A DNA stretch of 64,000 bases, taken from assembly GCA_037447655.1 (NCBI GenBank), contig JBBHKE010001763.1, positions 43,554 through 107,553 of the forward strand, in the 5' to 3' direction. This document shows positions 41,601 to 55,122 of the stretch, in pieces; within the stretch, counting starts at the first letter, position 1; each line of letters starts with the position of its first letter. Made by a program: the position numbers and the translations under genes. The notes beneath the pieces are model-generated. The model did not search any database. It was not told the DNA's origin and saw only the letters and a list, made by a program, of their open reading frames with translations. The DNA comes from Zygnema cylindricum. Lineage: Eukaryota; Streptophyta; Zygnematophyceae; Zygnematales; Zygnemataceae.

Positions 41601-44600
41601 AAATCCTATGGAATTGATACAATTAAGCAGAAATTGAATCATGGCTATTGATCAGAAATTTTCCATGAGACATCCAAAAGTTCCCAGATGATACTTCTGG
41701 TCCTGCTTCCTCCAATGTTCCGATCATACAACATTTTTAGCTCTCACCTGCCCAATCCTGTGTGCTCGGTCCTCAGCTTGCACAAGTATTCCAGGAGTCC
41801 ACGCCATCTCAGCAAAAACCACAGTACTTGCCGCAGTCAAAGTGAGGCCTACTCCAGCCGCTTGAATGCTCAGCTGCAATGCTCCAACTCATGTTGTCCT
41901 TCAGAAATTTTTCTTCAATCAGTTAATCAATCAGTTTTAGTCAATCTGTTCACTTGCTGATAATGTTACATTTCCTTTCAGGAAGACGCATTCATTCTCC
42001 CAAAAATGACACATGGAAGATGTCTCACCACAGCTACTCGAATGTTTTCCTGATCTTGAAAAGATTTAATCAGGTCAGGACGTTCCGCATGTGGCGTGTT
42101 GCCATCGATGCGAATGTAACCCACTTTCTGCACCAATCAAAACAAACGCGACAATTGCCACACTTTTCAAAAAAGTTTTAGTTGTGTGTCCACATATTCA
42201 GCGGAGAGATGCAACAGGGGCCCAGGGATAGGACAGAAAAAGTTGATCATCACTTATTTTGACAACAGTCCAATGTCTCCTAGCAAAATCAAACAAAAGT
42301 AAACAAAAGTGCATGGGTAATATGCAACTAAGCCGCAGAAATAGAAGGTGAGAGCATTCAACATTAATAACAAGCTGGACTTGAGAAATGACTCGTGCCA
42401 GGCACAGTCACTGCAAGTTTTTGCCACTGTAAACATGAGGGGAGAGACTAAATTGGCCTACACATGAAGTCAGGGAAACAATGGCTCCCTTTTTAAATAA
42501 GAAATACATCCCAACAAATTATAATGCTCAAACAAAAAGCCAAAGATCTGTACATCCAAATAAAAAAAATTCACTAGTTATTTGCTTTCAAGTACCTTCA
42601 CTTTCTCCTCAACGGCATCCAGAAGCACCTTGTGATGGGCGAATACTAAAAACTTACAGTCACCCTGATTGGGCCAGAATCAAAAAAAAAAAACACAGCC
42701 AGACTTCAGAAGATTTGAAGAAATCAAGAACATCTGCAGAAAAAACATCTCATTCTGCTAATCTCGGACCGTTACATGCAAGAAAGATCTTATTCGCATT
42801 CCACGAACCGTCACAGCATTACTGAAAACTACCGGTCATATGATTTGCCCCAGGATATTCCTATTCTGATAAGACAGAGGCCTCACCTCCAGCAGCGTGT
42901 CTAAATAGTCTTGCACAGCCTGGACTTTAGCTTTTGCAGTCTCCATATAGGCCTGAACTTCCCTTGATCAAGCGAAGGCCAACATTCATCAGAGGACACC
43001 ACAGAGGCTTTCACCATTTCTAAACAAAATCCTACCAATTCTCAACAAAACCTCACCGATTTTAAACAAAATCCTACAAATTCCCAATAAAACCGATTTT
43101 GAACAGAATCCCACAGAGTCCCACCAATTTTCAACAAACTCCTACTACTCTTCGCAATTGCTGCCCTTCAAAGTTGATTCGCAAACCATGCACAAGTTCA
43201 ACGCAGTTCCCGTCCTCCGATAAAAGATAATGATGCGGAAGTCAACAACAAGAGCGTTTAGTCACGTAAAAGATAAGTACACCTGTGAGGCCAACAGAAT
43301 GCCAATCTATCTGACATTACATGGTTTCCTAATCATGAATTCCAAATACAATGGAATTGTTCCATAGAAACACTCTGACGACTGCAATTCATAACCATGC
43401 TTGTCTAACAGGCTTGACATGAAAAAGGCATTGTTTGCTCCTAAACAAAAACCCTGAGTTTTCGAAAGGTTAAAAAGCATAGAAACCCACCTTGTTCACG
43501 AGGATTTTCTGCTCCATAGGATCTTGCGCTGCAGCCATCTCCGTGTTTTGATCCTCCAGCTGTTGGTCCCACAAAAACTCCTTTACAACATCATCTCTTG
43601 ATTAAGCCACATGTAAACAATTAAGCAAGTACAACAACAAATTGTGATTGTGATCACAAAGAGATATATGGGCGCCGAAGTATAGAAAACTTGAGCCTCC
43701 AGGCTTCAACTCCGCAGGGAGTAAACCTAACATATGATCTGATGTACTCACTACAATACTATTATTCCAGACAGACGACACTTCAATGTGACACACGAGT
43801 TTGGAAGGGTAGGAGAACACATGCCTCCTTCATAACTGCTTGAATAGAACGCATGGACTTTGCATCTAGTTCAAGAAGGACCTGAAAAACAGCGATAGGA
43901 AATCGACACCAGAGAATTAGCATAGCAACCAAGCATTATCCTTACAACAACCCATTACTTGGCACAGAATAGCCATCTAAATAACAAGAAGGGCGAGAGC
44001 CTAAGTAGGGGAAGACTGAAGGCAGAGGAAAGAAGCGTGCCATTATCTTAAAGGTGTGTCTGTCAAAGTCCTTCTGTTATTGAAACTAGTTTCAAGAATA
44101 TTCATTGACTTGAATTTGTTGACACAATCATAACAGGAAAATTCACACTCTCGTTCAACACATTCATATACTATATAAGAACACCACAAAAAACACCAGC
44201 TATTAACTTGGAATTCGTTAGCACAATTGTATATTCCACAGAACAATCGATGAATGGAATTACGAAGTCACACAATTCATTGTGCATCATCTTTAGATTC
44301 TTGCCTTGTCCTAAATGTTTCACAATACCCACGAAGCCTTAAACACCGATAATAAAAAGCTTAGATAACAAAAGGACATAGCCCCAAGTTCACTAATAAA
44401 AACAGAACCAATATCATTTTGCAGCGGTCCTCAAGGTTAATACTTTACAATATTGAAGTTTACACTTGACTAAATAAACAACTCTTAATCACATTCCTGA
44501 AGACCTCCTCACCATGTCCTAAAGTCCGAGTTTTTCTTCTGCAGGCTTCCTTTTCTTTCCTAACACTTGTCTGTCTCCAACTTCAGGCAAGACATCTTTG

Positions 44601-47600
44601 TCCAGCATCTGTCAACAGCAAATGACTAGCACATTGTGGCCTTTTCTCTGATCATCACGCCACTGGAATTACAAACAAAAAAAACATACCTGCTGCCGTC
44701 GTTTAGGCGGCAACTGGGGCAATACGTGTGCCTTGAGTCGTCTTATCATCACAGTTGACTTTACCAAAGTATGAAGCTCGTCAGGGTTGCTACATCCGCG
44801 AAATTGACCAAACTTCGCATTCCGCCCTGATGCCTGCACAGTTAGAAACACAAGAAAAACCTCAACCCAACAGAAATATACTAGCCTCAGAGAAAATAAC
44901 CTTACGCACAAAAGATTTGGAAACGGAGCTGCCCCTCACCGCACTCTTGCAATAACGGTTCCCATATTCCTTGAAGCTGCGGTACACAGTTGGCTGCAGA
45001 GATTCAAGCTGCATAAGCAGCCCCCAGTTATAGATATATCAGTAACCTACACAGGTGAAAGATGGAATATCTCATGCAATGTGCATTTTCTCAAAGCAGT
45101 TAGCAGCTGACTGCAGCAACAAAAATGTGCCCCACCAGCTTATGAAGTTCAATAGGGCGATTTAATGCAGGTGTACCCGTCAGGAGAATTGCCCTCTCTG
45201 CCTTCTGCAAATGCAGGAGAAATGGATCAGTTAGGATAATTGCCCTTAGAATAGTACTGCAAGAAAAAGGAGCATCTTAGTTCTGATAGATTGTCTTGTA
45301 ATAAAAACAGAGCAAATGGCTCTTTGTGACGTGAGCATGTCTTGCAATAGAAAAACCGAAGCAGTTAATGAAGCTAAGAGCATGAAAATAGAGAAAATGA
45401 AACGCTTCATCCATACCTGCAGAAATGGTAAGCTAGCTAATGTGCGACGAGCTTTTCCACTCTTCAAGTAGTGCGCTTCATCTGCAACCACCACCTGCAC
45501 AGTAACAAAAGTCCAACCTTTGTCAATTGCGTTGTGGCAATCATGACAAAAGCACTACTTGTGTACACAAAGAATGATAAACTTTGTCTACAGATGGGTC
45601 CCTAGGTTGCAAATTTTGACTAAGGTGTTGGTGTAGCTTTTGATTTGTTCGTACAGGTTATTGGGCGTACAGAATTTGAGCAAGAAAACAGAAAAAAACG
45701 AATCGAGTTATACACAGTGTCATACGTTAGCTACGAACATAGGTATTGACGTCAAAGAGAAAAGAAAAGGAACCTTGAAGTGAACACTGGACGGAAGCTT
45801 GTGCACAGCATCATATGATACGATGCAGAAAAGACCATCCAGATGGAGTGGACCCCCGCCTGAAGATTTTACAATGGTAAAATCTTGCCGCAGTCTAGTA
45901 GCAGCTGGCATCACCACCTGGAAAATAGCAAATAACCTGAGTAAATACAGAACTGATAATACAGAAACGATCATATTAAAAAACAGAAACAGACATGTTT
46001 GAGCACCTTTGTATAAGTAGCATCCAGAAGTTCCAAAGTTCCAGAAAACAATGATTCAAACAGTCACACAACAAGTACGTCCTCAGCGGTTAATTCTGGA
46101 ACATAAGGGTCTGCTGTCCTAAAGAATTTAACCATAAAAGACTTTTGCTTCCAGTTTATACACAAGGATGAAAAACTCACAGTAATGTCTGAAGCATCGA
46201 CTTCAGGCTGCAGCCACTGCTGAATTGCCTGCCGATTCCCAAAGAAGAAATACCAATAAAACCATAAATACGGTAAAACCAAAAACTATGAAACAAAAAG
46301 TACACTAGAAGGAACTTAATCATACACTGGCCATTGCCATTAGTGTCAAACATTTTTGGGGCAGTCAAAAGTCCTTTTTCTCATCACAGAGTCTTCCGAT
46401 TTTCAACTGTGTCATCACAGTCTGAAACGTGAGATTAGATTCTTTCCCTAAAAAATGAATCCTACGGTTGAAAATAGGGGTTCTTAGTGCCCGAAGAATG
46501 TCAAGCACTAATAGCGATGGGCAGCTTTTTTTTGCTTTACCAGAAACAAAGCATCCACATCTTCTTGCAACATTTTTCCTGACAATGCTCCCAATTAACT
46601 CACCACTGCCCAGTGCAATCGCAGAGCTGACGGTACAATCACCAAAACTGGCCACTCCGCTTTGTAGCATAGAGCAATGCTTATTGCCTGTATCCCTCCA
46701 AGGGAGTGTCAAGAATCGGAATTTTAAATTGTTCTCTCAGCAGTTCCATGAAAAGTTCTGTAACAATGTGAACTTACCTGCAAGGTCTTCCCTAGGCCCT
46801 GATAATCAAGAAAATCCCATATCCCAAGGCGCCCAAATGAGTATCTTATCGAATCTACCAGAGTCATCATGTTAGTGGCAAGCCCAAATTTATGTATAGC
46901 TGTCCTTATGCTCCACTCAAAGTACCTGATTCCTGAAGCTGTTGAAAGTATATTCTGCCTCTTATATCCCTACTTCTAGCCACCTCAACTGTGCTTTCAG
47001 TTTCATCTTCTAGATAAACTGGAAAATTCCCATTCTATTGCCAATTGCTCATTGAATGAAAGTGACAAGTTTATATGAAACAGAAATGTGAGACCTACCA
47101 TTTCATCTGCAATTAGAGCGCGTCCTCCTTTCTTTAAGGCAAACCTGTGTCTCAGCCATTCCCTCCCGGCAACTTTAGGCATTGCTCAGACTAACAATAA
47201 TGTATTGAGGACAGCCAGGGACCAGGGTAAAATTTCTAGTTGAATTGAAAAACTCTCATGCCAAACAGCAAATGCATGTCTGGAGAAAGTCACACTTGAT
47301 GCCTTCACGCTGAAAGGGGAGAAGCCGGTCCTCCAGCTCATTGGGAATGTTTCGATACAAATCTGCAGCATCCAATACAAAAAACACAATTGTGAATGGC
47401 TATTTACGTTTTATATGCTAGGATGTAAGTCACAAGAACAAAGTGACTGTCGGAGGCGTCAAAACCTTTCCCAAGGAGTATATTCCTTTACGCACATTTT
47501 TTTCTTAATTCCCTTTTCAATGTAACTAAGGTTGGTCACTTTCAGGAAATCAAAGGCCACAGCATCGCAGACCAATGTTCAACCGGCTAGCAGCTTAGAC

Positions 47601-50600
47601 CTCCAATGGTGCTCTTTCTCAGTTGTGAAATGTTACCAGAGTCATCTGGCCTTGCGGCTACATCTTGTAGAGATCGTAGAACAAGCGGTTGCAGATCCTC
47701 TACCTGTCAGACATTTAAAGACCATGTTATATTCCATTATTATCCAATATACATTGAAGGCCGTGTAATTCTCCATAACACTCCAATATACATCAAAGAC
47801 CAAGTCAATCTCCATTAAAAGTTCAACATACATGAAAGACCATGTCATTTCTCCATAAAAGTTCAATACACGCATCTTTTTTATGTCGTTCATGTTCCAC
47901 TTCCACATAATAGCACATATGGTACCTTTGCCAAGAGCCTAACTTCTCAAATCTCTTGTTTCAAGCAGCATGCTTAAGCTATTAGGAATTCAAGATAAAT
48001 CAAGAAGCTCATGAGGAAACACACTTTTACACCAGGAGTTTCCTTCAGAATGCTCAACGCTTCCGCATATGAAGAGAAAGGGAAAAGCCATAGCCTGCAA
48101 TCAAACAAGATGGACAAAAAAAGTGCTTATGTCAAATATGCCTTCTTGTACATGCCATACATTTTACGAGCAGTGACGGAAGTGATTTGTGTTTTTATTT
48201 TCATTTGTGACAACTATGAACGACTCGGGCAGTAAGAAATCTTACTCACAAGTCTCTCAGGTGTTAGCGTCATCAGTGGACCAATGAAAAGAAGGGCATC
48301 GCGACAAATGGGAAAAAGCATAACAAAAGTAAAGCTTGCAAACCAGCCAGCTTCCCCCAATTTGTTGTAAACCAGAATATAGTGTAACTTAGAACCAAAT
48401 TGAAAACACCATTTGAAAATGCAAGTTTTGTAATTCAAGAACTATGTACCTGCTTTGAGAATCCCACTCTGCGCCAGGTATAGACCTCATTTTGGATACA
48501 AGTGGCTGTCAATGGGTTTCCCAACCAATGCCAAGGTGGCCATTCAACTTCATGCTTCCATCAGTACATACATAATCTTTACTCTTATCACCAAACAGCA
48601 CAAAAGACGGATTTCATTGCTAAACATGGCATTTAGAAGAGTCGTGAAATTTTCCAGAAAGATGAAGCTGGAAAAAGGAGTCATAAGGATAAATGTATGA
48701 ACAGTGTCCAAGAAAATGAAAGACCACAGGTGCAGCTTAGGAAGCAACATCAACTAAACTGGCCTAGACATGTGCCAGATGGTTAACAAAAGTGCCAAAC
48801 GGAACACAATTTGATGTCGTGTTACCACCATTATTTGAAGCCGAAAGGACATCCAAGCTCCACGTCAGAAGTTGTTCTATTAGATTTTTGGGATATCTTA
48901 GGTGGTTTAGAAACAAGAGGAAACACTCCTTTTATTGCTGGAAGAATTACATTGATTGGAAATTCTAACAACAGCCTGCTGTCTGTTGCAACACATAGTT
49001 AACTGCTGATGTGCTTGAAAATAAAACCCAAAAGTTGCTCTGAAAGTAAATCAGTTTGTGCCTCTAATGTCTCCCTGAATGTTGAGGTGCCTGTAATTCT
49101 GACAATCTCACGACTATGGCATTATAACACCGTCGTATTATATTATAATATAACACCATTATATTATAATACTGTAATATTACACTATAATATAGAATAA
49201 TGCCATTATGTTAAAACATAAAAAAAATTACCATAATATTATAAAATCGTAAAATTATACTGTAATATAATACCATAATATTTACTAAAGTATGCCACAT
49301 AAGAGGGCCAATACACTACACCTGGTATACAGCAAAGACCACATAATCTGCCAAAGGAACTCCACAAACCTGATAGTAGGAAAACGAAGCAGCAAGCTTC
49401 CCAGAGATGTGCAGCAATAACTTCACGATGCAAGAAGAACGACCATCTTCAATGGCTCCTTCCAACGTATGCTCTTGGGAACTGGAAGGCTGTGAGGGAC
49501 CCTTTGAACCCAAGTTTGCACATGTTTTCATTGAAAAGTCTGTTTTTCCACCAGCTGCATCCACCAGAATCTTACAATAGCTTCAACAAATTTAACATTG
49601 TAACATTGTTGTTGTTTACATTGCATGCACAAATACGATATTAATAGCACATAGGCAATAACAGCTTACAGACATCCCTGATTCTGGATTCTACAACGGT
49701 CTGTTCATATAATATCTGTGTAGAAAATGAGCCATCAACAGGATATTATGAAGACAAGAACTTAACGCACCTGCCTCACAGATATTAACCGCCTGAGGCA
49801 TGTGTCCAACATTTGAAGCAAAGCCTCCATTTTGACTGTTTTTTTCAAAACCAGGTGGCAGCTCCAACGGTTCCTTCACAATCAGCTGTCGTCAACATTC
49901 CCAGGTACAAAAAACAAAGCAATAATGGGCCACAGTTTGTAGGAACATAACCAATATCACGAGCCTAAGCTGAAAGATTGTCAAAACTATTGTACTTGAA
50001 AAGTATGCAGTGTCTGCCGGCAATGAACCACATGCCTTCACATTTGTATTAGGAATGCTTGAGAGAGCTTCTGCAACAGCTTCCAATTGTGATATCGGGA
50101 AGGTCCAAGCCCTGCAAAAAAGCATCCACAAGAAATGTTGAACATTAACACATCAGAAACACAGATCTAAATCATCTCATACCAGTATTTTGTGTGCCAC
50201 TACCTCACCTTTCCGATTGATCCCATGAAGAATATGAAAGCGACTTGGATGCGTGTTTAAATCCCTGCACATTGAATAAGTGAGCATATGTAAGTCGGAT
50301 AAAAGAATACAGGTCAAAGGATGTTTTGGAATAATATTATTTTCTTGTTTTACAAATGAAACATCTGGCAGTATCTACAAAGTCAAGCAGCTGTAATGCT
50401 ACATGAGAGGGACAAAAATTGATAAACACGTAGCTGGCGCTTAACAGACCCGGATTCCCAAGTTACAAAACCTTACAACAGAATTTCTCCTAGTGCCTTT
50501 CAGCAATTTTATGTTACAACTGAAGCTTCTGTCAAGTTGAGCAATTTTATTTCACCTTTTCAATCCAGAAATAAAAAAAAACGCACCGGACAATATGAAT

Positions 50601-52547
50601 AGATTACAGAAGTACATGACATCAACATCAAACACAACATAACAAGCACTTCAGCATTAGTCTCTCACAATCACTTTGCAGTTATTCACTTTTCAATTGC
50701 AGGATTTCGCAAGATATGTCATGAAGAAAGCTAATTACAGGAAAACAAGAAATACAAAAACTCACTTGAGACAACCTTACGCCTTGGCAAACCAACTTTC
50801 GTATCATTTTCAAGAGGATGGCAACATAATAGTAACATGTAGAAAAAATATCATGCAATTAAGGCCGAGCAAAGGGAGAAAGTACAAACTTCATGGTATG
50901 GGGCTTTCGCTCCGATTCGGCCAGTGTTTCCAACCTCATACAAGGTTACCTCGAGGCAGGATTGACGATGACCAGCAGGACTCGTTTGAGAACTTGCGGA
51001 AACTGCATTTGAGTTACTCCTATTACTCCCTTTTCCGAACCCTCCCTGCAGTTCCTTTTCCACTGCAAGCTAGCCTCCCAAACACACATTGGTGACATTT
51101 AATACCTCGTGTTTCATAAAAGAAGTACCGGTTGTTAAAGTCTGAGCATAATCTCTAAGAAACGTAGTTATATAACACTCAGTAAAAGACCGTGTTTCAT
51201 AAATGAAGAGCTGGTCTTTAAAGGCTGAGTATAATCCCTAAGATACGCAGTTATAACACACTTAGCAAAAGCAAAATCTTGATGGGAGATTACAAGACCT
51301 CTACCATCAGTTCTGTTACTTGCCTGGCAAACTGGAAGCCATAATTATTATGCCAGACCAAGGAACGTGTTGCTCTAGATCTCTAAAGTGCAAAAAATAC
51401 TCACATTGATTGAAAGTCCTGGAGTGTTGGTTAGCACGTGAACAAGTGCCTGAAGCTGGCCTTCTGGGAAAATCCATATTCTGCAAGAAAATCAAACTTC
51501 CAGCATACGTCGAATTTTGAAATGTAATAAACAAGCAATGCACAATAATCTTTCAGCATCCACGCCTTCAGGGCCGAACATGCTTCGCCGAAGGTGCAAA
51601 GCACTTCCCTTCGGCCGAAGGGAAGGAGCCGGGCCCCGGGCTATGCCCCCTTTGCACGTCGGTCGACAAAGCTTTGATGCGAAGAACTTTGTTTGCACCA
51701 AATGTATGACGAAGGAATACGTGGAAAATAGAAAAGTTTAAGGACGAAGGTAAAATGTGATAAAAAAACAATTCAATTTTTTTTTTCAGCATCACATAGA
51801 AAATAGAAAGCTCGAGGTCTAAGATGGATAAACAAGCAATTCAAAATAATCTTTCAGCAACACGTAGAGAATAGAAAAAGCCAAGGTCGAAAGTGAAATG
51901 TGATAAACAAGCAAATCAAAATAATCTTCATCATCAACTTGAAAATAAAAAAAAATTAAGGTTGAAGGTGAAATGTGATAAACAAGTAATTCAAAGTAAC
52001 CTTCCAACATCAAATAGAAAATATAAAAGTTTAAGGTCGAAGGTCCATCAGAGTAACAAGCTTTGGCCGCTTACCTTTCTTTTCTACTCCATTCATGTCC
52101 AGCAACACCCCTGAAAGCTGGAATGAGATTCTGCAGAATAAACAGTAGTCATAATTTCAATAACAAGCCACATTAAATTCATCCAAATAAGTACAGCTAG
52201 AGGATTACAATGGATATTACAGGGTGGTATGGGGATTCCGTGGCGATCTTCCCCTTCCCGTAAGGCCGAATCTTCACTGTTAAAGAAGGGCGTGCCCCAT
52301 GGCCAGTTTGTGAACTCTGGTAACCCATTTGACTTCCTTGGCCTCCCTGACTTCCCTGAAAATTACTGAAGTCTTGATTTCTTCTGCTATCAATTGTTGC
52401 TAGCCCTTCTCTTGCTGACTTATTGTACGGAAGGCGGCAGGAGGCTTCATCATTAGAGCTCCGGCGCTCTTCAGCTCGCGCGAGGGCTTCCTTTTCAATA
52501 CGGTCTATTTCATCAAGGTTGACATCAAAATCACCATCCAAATCCAT
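38695..52547 (-). CDS. SMARCAL1: SMARCAL1/CHR18-type annealing helicase with three HARP repeats
   Basis: Thirty exons (minus): 52547-52221, 52130-52075, 51480-51405, 51045-50890, 50264-50209, 50111-50036, 49885-49771, 49554-49370, 48505-48450, 48094-48025, 47703-47637, 47362-47296, 47144-47099, 46798-46778, 46687-46604, 46228-46181, 45917-45774, 45494-45417, 45204-45136, 45008-44940, 44833-44690, 43881-43825, 43559-43491, 42952-42887, 42664-42596, 42127-42029, 41873-41748, 40969-40911, 39804-39768, 39114-38695. Phases all agree: 3012 nt, 1003 residues. HARP repeats lie at about 88-150, 186-249 and 330-391. The SNF2 core shows DEM|GLGKT (452-456), DEAH (555-558), [18 protein letters not shown] and [11 protein letters not shown] (822-832). 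The family rewinds RPA-coated DNA and remodels stalled forks in the nucleus. The tail carries a PIP-like QQTTLFQCI (886-894) and a long Asp/Glu/Ser-rich end. ATG context is GCCATGG. Introns after exons 6 and 22 use GC donors. Confidence 0.95.
43020..43160. repeat. Degenerate CAACAAAATCCTACCAATT tandem repeat
   Basis: Five to six imperfect units of about 25 bases lie in the SMARCAL1-like intron between exons 23 and 24. Confidence 0.6.
44513..44608 (-). other. Possible cassette (poison) exon in the SMARCAL1-like gene
   Basis: Within the intron between exons 21 and 22, 96 bases are bounded by a good acceptor (TTGACAG) and donor (ATG|GTGAGG). In the gene's phase they read as [11 protein letters not shown] through [12 protein letters not shown] and then a TAG three codons before the donor. 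Skipping it joins RRQQ to VLLELD, as the family requires. Inclusion would truncate the protein before the C-terminal helicase lobe. Confidence 0.4.
49128..49290. repeat. AT-rich TATTATAATAT repeats
   Basis: Simple AT repeats with short palindromes occur in the intron between exons 8 and 9 of the SMARCAL1-like gene. Confidence 0.7.
51528..52045. repeat. Minisatellite with ~71-76-bp period in SMARCAL1-like intron 2
   Basis: GATAAACAAGCAATTCAAA-type words recur near 51757, 51828, 51901 and 51977, with a first copy near 51531. Each is followed by AATCTTTCAGCA and AAAATAGAAAAG..AAGGTCGAAGGT. The first unit is interrupted by a GC-rich insert at about 51556-51715. Confidence 0.75.
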
Positions 52548-55122
52548 GGCGTTTTCCTTCTGGTTGAAAAGAAGAACGCCGTATAAGGCAAATCATTGAC
52601 AAAATTACGATGATAGCTTGCCTTTATCATCCATTTCTCACGAGCTTGTGTGCTGCATGCAAGCCTCGTGAGCTTGCCTAAGCTCAATATGGCAGGGCCA
52701 GTACTGTAGTGCTCTTGTGAAACATTCAAATTTGGTTTGCATTGCTTCTGGCGCCTTTCTCTAGAGCGTCAACATTACCGTAGGCCAAATGCGAACAGGG
52801 GAGTCACAGTTTAACGGAACGGCTAACAGGACTATATCGGGATTACGGATTTTCCCTGACTGGCCGTGCAACAGGTGAGTCAAAATAAATGCATGTACTT
52901 TTGTTACCGTCGTCCTAACCTTTAAATGCTGTAGATCATACGCGTTCATTCTGATTTCTGTTCCTTTCAAGTTTCAACAATAGGTTTGGACTTTGGAACC
53001 CTTAGAATGTCTACGTTTTCCATAAGCATACAAGACTTTATTACAAAAGCACGATGGTAAACCACATTTATGAGTCCATGTAGCCAGTTTATCATACTGT
53101 TATCATGTCTTCGCGACTTAGTTGCATTTTCAATTGCTCAAGCTCTTTGTTAAAACTATTGATTGGACATGGTTTAGGCATAGAAAATACCACCCTAATC
53201 GTGGTGAAGGATGGGGAAACAGTTTCCCAGTATACACATCCCAAGTATATTTTGATATCCATGCAGAATCATTGAACAACACTGTTCTATACCTTACGTT
53301 GAAAGGATCAACCTTTCATGCTGGCTAAGCCCTTAGCAACAAAGTAAACTGACCATAAAAAACAAACCGACAAAGAAACTAACATTTTTTGTCAAAGTCA
53401 CTTATCTGAAAAAGAAATAGCACACGTATTTACTATTTAGTCAAGAGATGCTAAGTACATCTTTTCAATTTGAATCAATAAACCAACTACGACACAGCAC
53501 TGCAGATCTCCAACTGAGACAAATTTCTATGTAAATGTTTAGAAATCTCGATCTGCCGATAGCCAGTGGAACGTCATTCCACTACATTGTACTTTGTTCC
53601 TTGGAGTTATATTTTTTTCTGGAACATTGATCTCCAGTTCTCTTTTCTTGACTTTGTTGTATTTTTCCCTGTTGCTGTCCAAATCTAAATAAGGGTACAT
53701 CTAACCAATTCCATTCCACTCCTCTCTGAAGGACCATTCTATTTATATTCTGAATGACCATATATACTGTGGTTGTCAGCTCATATTGTTGCGTGTTGTT
53801 GACCACAAGACAGATGGGTTTTTACCTCTTACACAGTTGTGATTGTGCCAAATCAAGTTTGACAAAAGAATTGTTTAAACACAGCCCAACAACTTTGATG
53901 AACAGCTGGAATGGATGCTGAACACTACTGTAGCTACAAAAGGCAAACCTGCACATGGAGCTTTTACGTGCACACCCGAAGCAGCGATGTTTTGTACAAC
54001 ATTTATAAACTTCATTAACCTTTGTATCCTTACGCTTCTCAATTTCTTGGCAGCAGAGTACATCTTGGATTACCAAAAATACACATTGCTTTCCTCCAAC
54101 ATTGAAAGCTTTGCAAGCTGCTGTCCGAGGAGTGTGTTCCCCTGTAAACCACGGAATGAGCAAAAAAGATGTACTAGTTGGTTTTGTCGAGCCAAGATGT
54201 ACCCGAGAGTGTTAAAAATATCTTAAGATTGTTATGCTAGATGCCCTTGAAAAAAGTGGTTCTGTCAAACTAAATACCAGAATGCACACCAGTACCAGTA
54301 ATACCAGTAATGCTGTGGCAATTCTTGACCATGTTGTTATAACAAAACCAGAACAGACTGCTTTCTAACTAATAATTATTAATAGCCTCATTGCCTTGCA
54401 ATACTCAATGGTGGCAGTATAAGTGTGCCGAAGAGATGGAAAGCAAAAGAAATTGTACAAACACAAAAAAAACAATTTTTGAAAATATTGGCACAAGCGC
54501 ATTATCTTAAGTCATCACTTATTTCAAAACATAAACAGTAACGTTGAGACCCATCATTTTCTGAAGGATTCCTAAAACAATCTACTAAAGAAAAAAATAC
54601 CGCGGGTCTCTAAACCAAGCTCACTGTGATGTAAATTCTCTACGCAGGAAGAGGCAACAAATTATCGAGAATCCAAAACTTAAATCTTTCCTCTTTTCAC
54701 TTAGCTACTCATGTAATCTGCAAACTTTTATTCTCTCACTTTAAAGAGAACATTGAAGGGAAATCGAAGGCATTGTTGGTACGGGCAAAATCTTGTAGAA
54801 ATAAATGTACAAAACACTTCAAAATGACCGCTTGCTACATGCATCTATTGAAAATATGCACACCGTGCAATATGATACTTGTCAAAAACAAATTCGAAGA
54901 AAAGTTGCTTGGGAAGATTTTCTAAAATTGAAGTCCTGCGCAATCTTGGAGGCACAATCTATAGCCACAGCCAAAAGCCGAATTCACATCTGAACTGAAT
55001 TAGGAGCCAGCGTTTATTGAAATAGTCGATGTTTCTGTTTGTTAGACCCTTTACTTGCTGTGCGATAAAATCGACAAAAATGGTGTCATGTAGCTTATTG
55101 TAACTCTCTGATAGCCTTCAAA
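52548..55122. other. Intergenic region between SMARCAL1-like and PRA1.H-type genes
   Basis: This is the upstream region of the SMARCAL1-like gene and the 3' flank of the PRA1-type gene. It has only short open frames without family resemblance and no exon pattern. I see no further gene. Confidence 0.65.

Noticed and set aside
51528-52045. CRISPR-like array
   Set aside because: The repeats are degenerate with ~74-bp periods, no uniform spacers and a eukaryotic intron context; this is a minisatellite.
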